From the NCBI GenBank assembly GCA_964446285.1, contig CAYUNT010000091.1, positions 1-17,520 of the forward strand: DNA of 17,520 bases, given 5' to 3'. Position 1 is the first letter of the stretch. Each line of letters opens with the position of its first letter. The notes below the pieces were generated by a model, which worked only from the letters and a program-made list of their open reading frames with translations, was not told the DNA's origin and did no database searches. Position numbers and translations under genes: made by a program. Source of the stretch: CAYUNT01 sp964446285 (GTDB lineage: Bacteria > Sumerlaeota > Sumerlaeia > SLMS01 > CAYUNT01). Below, one piece after another: positions 7,801-14,879 of the stretch.

Positions 7801-10386
7801 ATGGCCAAATCCGCCGAACGATATATTTGCATCCACGGCCACTTTTACCAGCCGCCGCGCGAGAATCCCTGGCTCGGCCAGATCGAAACCCAGCCGAGCG
7901 CCGCGCCGTTTCACGATTGGAATGCGCGCATCAATTTCGAGTGTTACCGCCCGAACGCCTCAGCGCGTGTGGTCGATAGCGCCAACCGCATCCTCGACAT
8001 CCGCAACACCTACGAGTCGATTTCGTTCAATTTCGGCCCGACGCTGTTTTCGTGGATCGAAGAGCGCGCGCCCGAGGTCTATGCGGCCATTCTCGAGGCC
8101 GACCGCCGCAGCGTTCGCGCGCGCGAAGGGCACGGCAACGCTATCGCGCAAGTATATAACCATATCATTATGCCACTGGCCGAGCGGCGCGACCGCCTGA
8201 CGCAAATCCTCTGGGGCCTGGAGGATTTCCGCCGCCGATTCGGGCGCGACCCCGAGGGGATGTGGCTGCCCGAAACCGCCGTGGACACGGAAAGCCTTGT
8301 TTTGCTTGCGGAAAATGGGATTAAGTTCACGATTCTCGCCCCGCACCAGGCGGCAAAATTTCGCGCCAGCGCGAGCGCCAGCGCCACTGCCGACAAAACG
8401 TGGAAGGATTGCGCGCAAGCGGGCGGCATTGACCCGACGCGCGCTTATGCCTGTCCGCTTCCGGGCGGACGCTCGATCTCGCTGTTTTTTTACGATGGCC
8501 CCGTTTCGCGCGCCATTGCCTTCGACGACCTTCTGGCCGATGGCTCGCGCCTGGCCCGGCGCCTGACTGAGGTTTTCCGCGACGACCGTTCCTGGCCGCA
8601 ACTCGTTCACGCCGCCACCGACGGCGAAACCTTCGGCCACCATCACCGATTTGGCGAAATGGCGCTCGTCTATGCGCTGCACTTGATCGAGTCGCAGGGC
8701 CTTGCGCGCCTCACGAATTTCGGGCAATATCTTGAACGCCATCCGCCCGCCGTTGAAGTCCAAATCGCCGAAAACACATCGTGGTCGTGCGCGCACGGCG
8801 TTGAGCGATGGCGTTCGAATTGCGGATGCGCCATTCATCCCGATTCCGGATGGAACCAGAAATGGCGCGCGCCGTTGCGCGATGCGCTTAACCTGCTAAA
8901 GCGGCGCCTGGACTTGCTTTTCGAGGAACTTGCCGCGCCGCTCGCCATCGATCCGTGGAAGGCGCGCGACGATTACATTCATGTCATTCTCGGCCGCGCC
9001 AATGGGGCGACGGACAAGTTTCTCCACCTTCACGCGCGCCCGCCGCTCACCGATGAGCGCGCCGCCGATCTACTGCACCTGCTCGAAATGCAGCATTACG
9101 GAATGCTTATGTTCACGTCGTGCGGGTGGTTTTTTGATGAGCTTTCCGGAATCGAGCCGACGCAAAATCTTCTGTATGCGGCGCGGGCGCTTCAGTTGGC
9201 CGGGCAGTTCCGCGCCGGACTCGAAGAGGAATTCCTCGCAGTCCTCGGGCAGGCGCCGAGCAACGTCTATCCGGGCGGCGGACGCGAAATCTGGGCGCGG
9301 TTCATCCAGCCCGAGGTGGCCGATCTGCGGCGCGTGATCGCTAACGCGGCCATCGCGCGACTGCAAAACCCGGCGGAAGGCAAATTCCCATATTTCTCCT
9401 ATGAAATCGAGGTGCGCGACCGCAGCGCCGAGGCGATTGGCTCGATGACCCTCGCCCTCTCACGCATTCGCGTCCGCTCGCGCATCGAACGATCAAGCGC
9501 TGATTGCATTGCGGCCGTTCTCCACTTTGGCGCGCACGATTTTCACTGCGCCCTGCGCTCGCCACTCGAACCCGCCGCCTACGCGCGCCTGCGCCGCGAA
9601 TTGTTCGAGACGTTCCGCCGGCAGTCCGTGGCGGAAGTTCTTCGCCTCATGGACCGCGAATTCGACGCGCGCCGATACACGATTCGTGACCTCTTTCCCG
9701 AGGAGCGGCTCCATCTGCTCGAACGCGTCACAACGGAATCCTTCGGGCGGTTTTTATCGCTCGTCGAGCTCATCCACGACGAAACGTGCAAGTTGATGGA
9801 CTACGCTCGCGAAATGAAAAGCCCGGTTCCGAAAGGATTTTTGGCGGCGGCGGAATTGGTGCTTCGCGCGCGCATCGAGCGGGCGTTTGAACTTTTCCTG
9901 GAAACAGGCAGCCATGTTCTGCTCGACGACCTCGTGGCGCAGGCGCGGCGCTGGGAAATTGCGCCGGCGTCCGGATCGTTGATGCGCCGCTTGCAGCAGG
10001 CGCTTGACGAACGCGTCCGCCGGCTGAGCACGCATCCAGACGATGAGACCGCGGACGCTCTGCTGGCCATTCTCGCCGTCGTAACCTCGCTTGGCATCGA
10101 GAATGAAATCGACCTCTGGGAGGCGCAAAATACCTGTTTTGAACTCGTTTATTCGAGCGCCTCACCCGCTGGCTCCGCGGAGCAGGCGCATCAATCAGCG
10201 TCGGCGCAATCCGCGGCTCCACTCCCCCCCATGCCGGGGGCGCTTGGGCCGCGCGCGCTCATTCTGCTCGCCACTCGCTTGCGCGTCTCGCTCGATTCTC
10301 CCCTGCGCAAAACGAGCATCACTCGCCCGCCAACCGTCGCCCGCACGCACCCGCCTGTCCCCGAGCCGCACATCACGGCGATATAG
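7801..10386 (+). CDS. GH57 family glycoside hydrolase/transglycosylase with DUF3536 C-terminal region
   Basis: An 861-aa GH57 enzyme. The first conserved block is IHGHFYQPPREN (11-22), the nucleophile block GMWLPETAVD (153-162) puts the catalytic Glu at 158, and the acid/base block ATDGETFGHHH (272-282) puts the Asp at 274. The long helical region from about 480 to 780 fits DUF3536. GH57 members act on alpha-glucans (alpha-amylase, 4-alpha-glucanotransferase, branching enzyme); I cannot say which applies. No signal peptide is present, so it is likely cytoplasmic. Residues 189-197 (SASASASAT) are a low-complexity insertion. The last ~75 residues (from about 787) are rich in Ala, Ser, Pro and Arg and look disordered or acquired by read-through. 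The Shine-Dalgarno is weak (AGG 9 bp upstream of the ATG). It probably follows the CBM9-like gene in one transcript. Confidence 0.9.
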   Translation: MAKSAERYICIHGHFYQPPRENPWLGQIETQPSAAPFHDWNARINFECYRPNASARVVDSANRILDIRNTYESISFNFGPTLFSWIEERAPEVYAAILEADRRSVRAREGHGNAIAQVYNHIIMPLAERRDRLTQILWGLEDFRRRFGRDPEGMWLPETAVDTESLVLLAENGIKFTILAPHQAAKFRASASASATADKTWKDCAQAGGIDPTRAYACPLPGGRSISLFFYDGPVSRAIAFDDLLADGSRLARRLTEVFRDDRSWPQLVHAATDGETFGHHHRFGEMALVYALHLIESQGLARLTNFGQYLERHPPAVEVQIAENTSWSCAHGVERWRSNCGCAIHPDSGWNQKWRAPLRDALNLLKRRLDLLFEELAAPLAIDPWKARDDYIHVILGRANGATDKFLHLHARPPLTDERAADLLHLLEMQHYGMLMFTSCGWFFDELSGIEPTQNLLYAARALQLAGQFRAGLEEEFLAVLGQAPSNVYPGGGREIWARFIQPEVADLRRVIANAAIARLQNPAEGKFPYFSYEIEVRDRSAEAIGSMTLALSRIRVRSRIERSSADCIAAVLHFGAHDFHCALRSPLEPAAYARLRRELFETFRRQSVAEVLRLMDREFDARRYTIRDLFPEERLHLLERVTTESFGRFLSLVELIHDETCKLMDYAREMKSPVPKGFLAAAELVLRARIERAFELFLETGSHVLLDDLVAQARRWEIAPASGSLMRRLQQALDERVRRLSTHPDDETADALLAILAVVTSLGIENEIDLWEAQNTCFELVYSSASPAGSAEQAHQSASAQSAAPLPPMPGALGPRALILLATRLRVSLDSPLRKTSITRPPTVARTHPPVPEPHITAI

Positions 10387-10424
10387 AAGCGCGTGAGAGA
10401 AGAGAAATGGCGAATGTGACTCAG

Positions 10425-10460
10425 GGGACCAATGGGACCAACGAGACAAGTGCGACGGCA
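10425..10460 (+). repeat. 9-nt tandem repeat, GGGACCAAY type
   Basis: In the 146-bp gap after the GH57 gene, GGGACCAAT (10425-10433) and GGGACCAAC (10434-10442) are followed in the same register by the degraded units GAGACAAGT and GCGACGGCA. It is a short non-coding tandem; a period of nine would code a repeating tripeptide if translated, but no gene uses it. Confidence 0.55.
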
Positions 10461-10532
10461 GAAACAGATGCGATAAACAAGCCGGACAAGCGGGAACAAT
10501 TCTCCGGCAAAGCCTTTTGCTCTTAGGAAATA

Positions 10533-11741
10533 ATGGGTTCTTCGACAACTCCGCGCCTTTCCTCCTCTTCGCTGTCTTCTGCGCCTTCGGGCGCGCGGCC
10601 TTTGCGCGTGGCGTGGGTGCTCAACTGGCTCCCCGTCGGCGGAGTCGAGCGCCTGGTTATTTCGGTTTTGTCGCATCTGGATCGCGCACGCTTCGAGCCG
10701 TCAATCATCCTTTTGCGCGAACGCGGCGTTTTGGCGGACGAAGCCGAAGCGGCCGGATTGCCCGTGATGCTTTCGCCGATGCGGACTCGGCTTTCGCCGC
10801 CGGGGCTGATGCGATTGTCGCGCCTGTTCCGCCAACTGCGGCTGGATATTGTTCACGCGCACATGTATCGCAGCAACACACCCGCCACCATTGCGGCGCG
10901 CATGGCCGGAGTCCCGATCTGCATCGCGCACATCCACAACGTCCAGACGCTCGAGACGTGGCGCCAGCGCGCGATGGACCGCTTCCTCAATCGCTGGCGT
11001 TCGGCGGTCATCGCGGTGTCGGAATCCGTTCGCGCGGACGTGCTTCGCGAGACGGGAGCGCCGCCCGGCCTTGTGCGCGTCATCCACAACGGGATCGACC
11101 TCGCGCCCTTTGCCGCGCCGCCCGCGCCCGCCGAACGCGCCTCCTTGCGCGAACGCGAAGGATTGCCAGCCAGCGCAATCGTTTTCGCCACAGTGGCGCG
11201 CCTCGTGCCGCAAAAAAACCACGCAGGATTGCTCCGCGCATTCGCCCAAGCCGCGCCGAAAACCCCTCGCGCATTTCTTTGGATTATCGGCGACGGTCCC
11301 CTGCGCCAATCGCTCGAAGAAGAAGCGGCAAGGCTCGGCATCGCGGCGCGCGTTCGTTTCGCGGGCAAGCGATTCGACGTTCCTCGCCTTTTGCCGCTGG
11401 CCGATCTCGGCACGGTGGTGACCTATAAAGAGGGATTTTCGCTCGGTCTCGTCGAATGCCTCGCCGCCGGTCTGCCGCTGGTCGTCACGGACGTCGGAGG
11501 CAATGCCGAGGCGGTTCGCGAGGGCGTCGAGGGTTTGATCGTGCGAAACCCCGACGACACAGACGCGATTGCGCGGGCGATCGAGCGCCTGGCGGCGGAT
11601 GGAGCGGAGGGCGATTCGCTTCGCGCGCGCATGAGCGCCTCGGCCCGCCAGCGCGCGGGCGAATTCAGCGTTGAGACGATGACCTCAAAAATCGCCGCGC
11701 TGTATGACGAATTGCGCCCGCACGCCGGTGGGAAATCGTAA
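10533..11741 (+). CDS. Glycosyltransferase family 4 (GT-B fold)
   Basis: A 402-aa retaining glycosyltransferase that transfers a sugar from a nucleotide donor, probably during lipid-linked surface polysaccharide assembly at the cytoplasmic face. After a Ser-rich start, the N-terminal Rossmann half begins at VAWVLNWLPVGGVER (26-40), which holds the glycine loop. VIHNGID (183-189) marks the linker to the second half, ATVARLVPQKNH (219-230) begins the donor-binding domain, and the EX7E motif is E300-GFSLGLV-E308. Length is normal for GT4. AGGA at 10525-10528 supports the ATG at 10533. It converges with two GT2 genes on the other strand, 109 bp away. The sugar and acceptor cannot be read from sequence. 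Confidence 0.93.
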   Translation: MGSSTTPRLSSSSLSSAPSGARPLRVAWVLNWLPVGGVERLVISVLSHLDRARFEPSIILLRERGVLADEAEAAGLPVMLSPMRTRLSPPGLMRLSRLFRQLRLDIVHAHMYRSNTPATIAARMAGVPICIAHIHNVQTLETWRQRAMDRFLNRWRSAVIAVSESVRADVLRETGAPPGLVRVIHNGIDLAPFAAPPAPAERASLREREGLPASAIVFATVARLVPQKNHAGLLRAFAQAAPKTPRAFLWIIGDGPLRQSLEEEAARLGIAARVRFAGKRFDVPRLLPLADLGTVVTYKEGFSLGLVECLAAGLPLVVTDVGGNAEAVREGVEGLIVRNPDDTDAIARAIERLAADGAEGDSLRARMSASARQRAGEFSVETMTSKIAALYDELRPHAGGKS

Positions 11742-11761
11742 AATTTCACCCCAAAAGCAAG

Positions 11762-11824
11762 AAGACACAAAGAAGGGTTTTTCCGTTTCGCGGAAAGGCG
11801 AATTGCATGGTGTCTTTGTGTTTT
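11762..11824. terminator. Inverted repeat between convergent glycosyltransferase genes; probable bidirectional terminator
   Basis: ACACAAAGA (11765-11773) pairs perfectly with TCTTTGTGT (11813-11821), and three more pairs, one a G-T, extend the stem outward. An inner hairpin TTTCCG-TTTCG-CGGAAA occupies 11780-11796. The structure lies 21 bp after the GT4 stop and 27 bp after the GT2 stop on the other strand, so it can serve both. T-runs (TTTTT at 11778-11782 and TTTT at 11821-11824) give weak support for termination. Confidence 0.5.
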
Positions 11825-11850
11825 GGTGGCAAAACGCCTTTCCCAAACTA

Positions 11851-12762
11851 TCAGAAAATCGCGATGCGGTGTCGGAATGCGCCCTTGAGGCGCCCCCACT
11901 TCCAGGCGGCGGCGGCGGCCAGATCGTATAGCGGGCGGCGGCGTTCCCAGCCGCTGCGTGCGAAAATCGCCATGAACGGCGCGCGAATCAGCGCCCAGAA
12001 AATCATGCCTGTGTTTTTCCATTCGATCCATGCGCGGCGTCCCAGGCGGCGGCGGTGTTTCGCGAACAAGTCAGCAGAAGCCTTGCCGTAAGAATGAATT
12101 TGACGCAAATACGGACCTATCTCCGAACGAAAATAATGCCGGACATAAGCCTTCTCGACATATTCCAGCCTGCACGCGCTATCCCACTGAACGCGCCAGC
12201 ACAAATCGGCATCCTCGCAAACAAACAAACTCTCATCGAATCCTCCCACGCGGCGGACCAATTCAGCGCGAAACGCCGCATTGGCCGTGGCCGCAAACGG
12301 AAGCATGTAGGGTGGATCACCCTCGATCAGGCGCCGTTGATTGAGCAGCAGGCAGACATACGCGTGGCATTCCGGGCCAGTCTTTACTTGTTTGTATAAT
12401 ATCGTTCCGCCCACACCGCCTACTTGCGGGTTCACGAAAGGCGCAACGAGCAGGCGCAGCCAATCCGCGTCGGGAACCGCATCGCTGTCGATGAAGGCGA
12501 GAATTTCGCCGTGCGCCGCGGCGATCCCGCAATTTCGCGCGGCGGAGGCGCCTTGTTTTTCGCAGCGCCGCGGAGGAAATCCGCATTCGGCGGCAATGCG
12601 CGCGGAGTCATCGGTCGAGTTGTTGTCAACGACGATAACCTCGATCCGGTCCGCGGGATACTCCAGGCGCGCCACTCCCTCCAGGCATTCACGCAAGGTC
12701 GATGCCGCGTTATAGACGGGAATAATCAGAGATACGAATGGCAATTCGCCAGGCATATTCAT
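11851..12762 (-). CDS. Glycosyltransferase family 2
   Basis: A 303-aa inverting GT-A glycosyltransferase. VSLIIPVYNAASTLRECL (10-27) starts the nucleotide-binding half, VIVVDNNSTDDS (42-53) holds the first Asp, AFIDSDAVPD (89-98) is the DXD metal site, and VCEDADLCWR (181-190) is the ED block with a likely catalytic Asp. The C-terminal helical part (about 243-300) contains a hydrophobic segment near 253-268 that could be membrane-associated. The frame is open up to an ATG at 12840, which would overlap the upstream gene by 65 nt; I prefer the ATG at 12762, 13 nt after that gene's stop, although no clear Shine-Dalgarno precedes either. It forms a two-gene unit with the larger GT2 gene. Donor and acceptor are unknown; a cell-surface polysaccharide role is inferred from context. 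Confidence 0.88.
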   Translation of the reverse strand: MNMPGELPFVSLIIPVYNAASTLRECLEGVARLEYPADRIEVIVVDNNSTDDSARIAAECGFPPRRCEKQGASAARNCGIAAAHGEILAFIDSDAVPDADWLRLLVAPFVNPQVGGVGGTILYKQVKTGPECHAYVCLLLNQRRLIEGDPPYMLPFAATANAAFRAELVRRVGGFDESLFVCEDADLCWRVQWDSACRLEYVEKAYVRHYFRSEIGPYLRQIHSYGKASADLFAKHRRRLGRRAWIEWKNTGMIFWALIRAPFMAIFARSGWERRRPLYDLAAAAAWKWGRLKGAFRHRIAIF

Positions 12763-12775
12763 TGTTCGGACAAGT

Positions 12776-14269
12776 CTATTTCCCGCCCCGGGGCGAGGCG
12801 GCCTTTCCCGCTCCCTCCCACGAATAATAGGTTCCGCCATCGCGAGGTTTGAGCATGGCGCGCAGGGTCATTCCCGCCGCGATGAAATTGCTGAACACGC
12901 GATACCCGGCGATGATCAGCGGATCGAGCAAGGGGTGATGCAGCGTAACGGTTATTTCCGATCCATCGACGGAATGCCAGATGGAAACAGGGAAAGTGTA
13001 GTCGAGCAGCATGAGTCCGCTGCGGTAATTGCGAACCACGCCGTCATAATTGCCCTTGGCCCACGACATCAGCCGGATGCGGTCGAGTTTGGTTTTGGTT
13101 TTTCGCTGCACGACGTTAGGCAGGTCGGGAATTAGCACCTCGGGGAATTCGGGCGGAATGAACAGATCGACCTGGTGTTCGCTGAATTTTTTCTGCACGG
13201 CGCGATACGCCGCCAGGGTTTCGTTCGAGGTGGACGTCGTCCAGAAAAGCAGTTTGCCCCGGCGGCGCGGAACGGCCTTCAGCGCCTGTTCGTCGCTGAC
13301 GCCCGGCGTGCGCGGCATAGTTTCCTTGGCGAGTTTGTGCGGGAATTTCCCTGTTGTGGAGCGGAAAAAATCCTCAACGCTTACTTCATTGCATCGGGCA
13401 ATCGCTTCGCGCCCGTCGCGCCGGTATTGAAAATTCACATTCGCCAGCGCGCGGAAATGTTTGAAGAGCAAAAGCGGGCGGCGCAGCGGCGGGGCGTGGC
13501 GGTGCGTCGTGCGAATGCCGTTGCGCAGGCAATAATACATCCCTTCGAAATTCTGCGCATGGCGCCGTTCCCAGAATCCCGCGTGTTCGACAAATGACGC
13601 GCTCGTGGCCTTGACTTTCCATCCTGCGCGATTGAAACGAATCCCCCACTCAATGTCGTCCCAAAACACAAACAGCCCTTCGTCCCAGATGCCTACTTCC
13701 TCGATGGCTTTCACGCGCGCGAGGCAAGAACAGGCCGCCACATAATCCACATCATAAACAACAGGCTTGGGATTGTAATCCGGATCCCCAGGCATTCCCT
13801 TGATTTCGTCTGCGCCGAGTTTGAGCAACTGGCCCGTGCTCCAGTCAATCCGCGCGCCCACCTCCTGAGTGCGGCCCGGGTTTTCGAGTTCGCCAATGCG
13901 CGACCCCACCTGCCCGACGCGCTCATCGGCCTCGGCGACATCAAGCAATGCCTGCAGCGCACCTTCATGGACCACAATGTCATTGTCGAGAAGCCAGAAA
14001 TAATCGTATCCGCCGCGTTCGAGTCCCCAGCGCATTCCGGCGTTGAACCCGCCCGAGCCGCCAAGGTTCGTCGAGTGAAGAAGCAAGTGAGTGCGCGGAT
14101 ATTTTTCGCGCACCATCTCGACCGAACCGTCGGTCGAGGCGTTATCGACGAGCAGGATTTCGTCCGGCGGACGCTTGAGCGAATTGAGCGCGCGCAAAAG
14201 ATCGTCGAGAAACTTTTTCTTGTTCCACGTGACGATAATTCCAAGAACTTTCGGGGATTTAGCGGTCAT
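12776..14269 (-). CDS. Two-part GT2 glycosyltransferase (GlfT2/rhamnosyltransferase-like) with unassigned C-terminal domain
   Basis: A 497-aa protein. Residues 1-300 are a COG1216-type GT2: LGIIVTWNKKKFLDDLL (9-25), LLVDNASTDGSV (39-50), the TNLGGSGGFNAGMRWGL segment (67-83), DXD as LLDND (93-97), and FWDDIEWGIRFNRAGW (202-217) followed by H229, as in galactofuranosyl- and rhamnosyltransferases. Residues about 335-475 form a second domain (starts KLLFWTTSTSNET, 339-351) that I do not recognise; it ends in a hydrophobic helix near 449-472. The frame continues 73 codons upstream, but that part is translated repeat sequence, so I take the ATG at 14269 just before the conserved strand. The Shine-Dalgarno is weak. 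It precedes the 303-aa GT2 gene with a 13-bp gap. Confidence 0.88.
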   Translation of the reverse strand: MTAKSPKVLGIIVTWNKKKFLDDLLRALNSLKRPPDEILLVDNASTDGSVEMVREKYPRTHLLLHSTNLGGSGGFNAGMRWGLERGGYDYFWLLDNDIVVHEGALQALLDVAEADERVGQVGSRIGELENPGRTQEVGARIDWSTGQLLKLGADEIKGMPGDPDYNPKPVVYDVDYVAACSCLARVKAIEEVGIWDEGLFVFWDDIEWGIRFNRAGWKVKATSASFVEHAGFWERRHAQNFEGMYYCLRNGIRTTHRHAPPLRRPLLLFKHFRALANVNFQYRRDGREAIARCNEVSVEDFFRSTTGKFPHKLAKETMPRTPGVSDEQALKAVPRRRGKLLFWTTSTSNETLAAYRAVQKKFSEHQVDLFIPPEFPEVLIPDLPNVVQRKTKTKLDRIRLMSWAKGNYDGVVRNYRSGLMLLDYTFPVSIWHSVDGSEITVTLHHPLLDPLIIAGYRVFSNFIAAGMTLRAMLKPRDGGTYYSWEGAGKAASPRGGK

Positions 14270-14324
14270 TCCAGCCTGCCTTATCGCGCATATTCGAAGC
14301 AAGGATATGCTTTTCGCCGCCTTG

Positions 14325-14386
14325 GGATGGCGAGGCTCTGCACTCGCGTCTGATGCAGTTGGATCGCGAGGCTCCGCACTCGCTCC
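14325..14386 (+). repeat. 26-nt repeat, copies A and B, 36-nt period
   Basis: Copies at 14325-14350 and 14361-14386 share the core GCGAGGCTCYGCACTCGC, separated by a 10-nt spacer. Each core can fold as GCGAG and CTCGC around an 8-nt loop. The same repeat is present twice more in opposite orientation at 14702-14763, with exactly the same 36-nt period. Confidence 0.85.
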
Positions 14387-14538
14387 TGATCCATTTGGGG
14401 TATTAACCTCCACGCCCGCACGCCCGTATCCCGGCGAAAAATTGCGCGGCTCGCTCGATACGGTTCTGCCGCGTCCTTCTCCTCCCACTTCTGGCTATGC
14501 CGGGCGCGGCCGGTTATCAAGGCTCATTCGCGTCGCGT

Positions 14539-14662
14539 GGCACAGAGGACAGGAACTGTTCATAGTTGCTGGCGGCACGGGCATCTTGCCCATGATTCCG
14601 GCGGCTTGGGAGTCTCGCCAAAGATTTTTCCTGCACATTGAACAGTTCCTGGCACGGAGGAC
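14539..14662. repeat. Nested 12-nt direct and inverted repeats around a GGGCA/TGCCC palindrome
   Basis: GGCACAGAGGAC (14539-14550) and AGGAACTGTTCA (14551-14562) are followed 76 bp later by TGAACAGTTCCT (14639-14650) and GGCACGGAGGAC (14651-14662). The inner 12-mers are perfect inverted repeats; the outer ones are direct repeats with one mismatch. Between them CACGGGCATCTTGCCCATG (14576-14594) forms a hairpin. This hairpin resembles a dispersed palindrome known in several environmental phyla, where its translation reads GQDARAT or similar. Confidence 0.75.
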
Positions 14663-14701
14663 GAGAGCAGGGATAGAGGATGACTGGGTTGCGGGGAAGA
14701 A

Positions 14702-14763
14702 GATGCGAGTGCGGAGCCTCGCGATCCTTCTGAAACAGATGCGAGTGCAGAGCCTCGCGATCC
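14702..14763 (-). repeat. 26-nt repeat, copies C and D, inverted, 36-nt period
   Basis: Copies at 14702-14727 and 14738-14763 are the reverse complement of copies A and B, again with a 10-nt spacer. C matches the Y=C version (as in B) and D the Y=T version (as in A), so the two clusters mirror each other. Confidence 0.85.
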
Positions 14764-14827
14764 CAAACCGCTCGCTTCCAGCCCAAAACTCACATCCCCA
14801 TCCACTGCCCACTGTTCACATCTTCTC

Positions 14828-14862
14828 TCACAACCCACAACTCACAACTCACAACTCGCAGT
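14828..14862 (-). repeat. Heptamer tandem repeat, GTTGTGR type
   Basis: On the minus strand, heptamers GTTGTGA or GTTGTGG are repeated four times in perfect register (14855 to 14828), preceded by a degraded ACTGCGA unit. The array lies 17 bp after the purD stop. An inverted, longer counterpart lies at 17446-17508. Confidence 0.8.
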
Positions 14863-14879
14863 TTGCTGTCCGCAGGGCG

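Larger units (their letters stand above)
14270..14879. other. Repeat-rich non-coding region
   Basis: About 610 bp between the start of the GT2 pair and the end of purD contain no supportable gene. Instead they hold four copies of a 26-nt repeat in two inverted clusters, a nested pair of 12-nt repeats around a GGGCA/TGCCC palindrome, and a heptamer array next to the purD stop. Any promoter for the GT2 genes must lie in the right-hand part of the gap just upstream of 14269; none is evident. Confidence 0.8.

Noticed and set aside
7960..8838. 292-codon minus-strand open frame
   Set aside because: Antisense to the GH57 catalytic blocks; high GC content at third positions keeps the frame open.
14270..14488. 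N-terminal extension of the larger GT2 protein (73 residues)
   Set aside because: It encodes repeated ASAEPRDP-type peptide from the 26-nt repeats, and the conserved GT2 strand starts right after the ATG at 14269.
14325..14763. CRISPR array
   Set aside because: Only two repeats per cluster, 10-nt spacers, opposite orientations and no cas genes.
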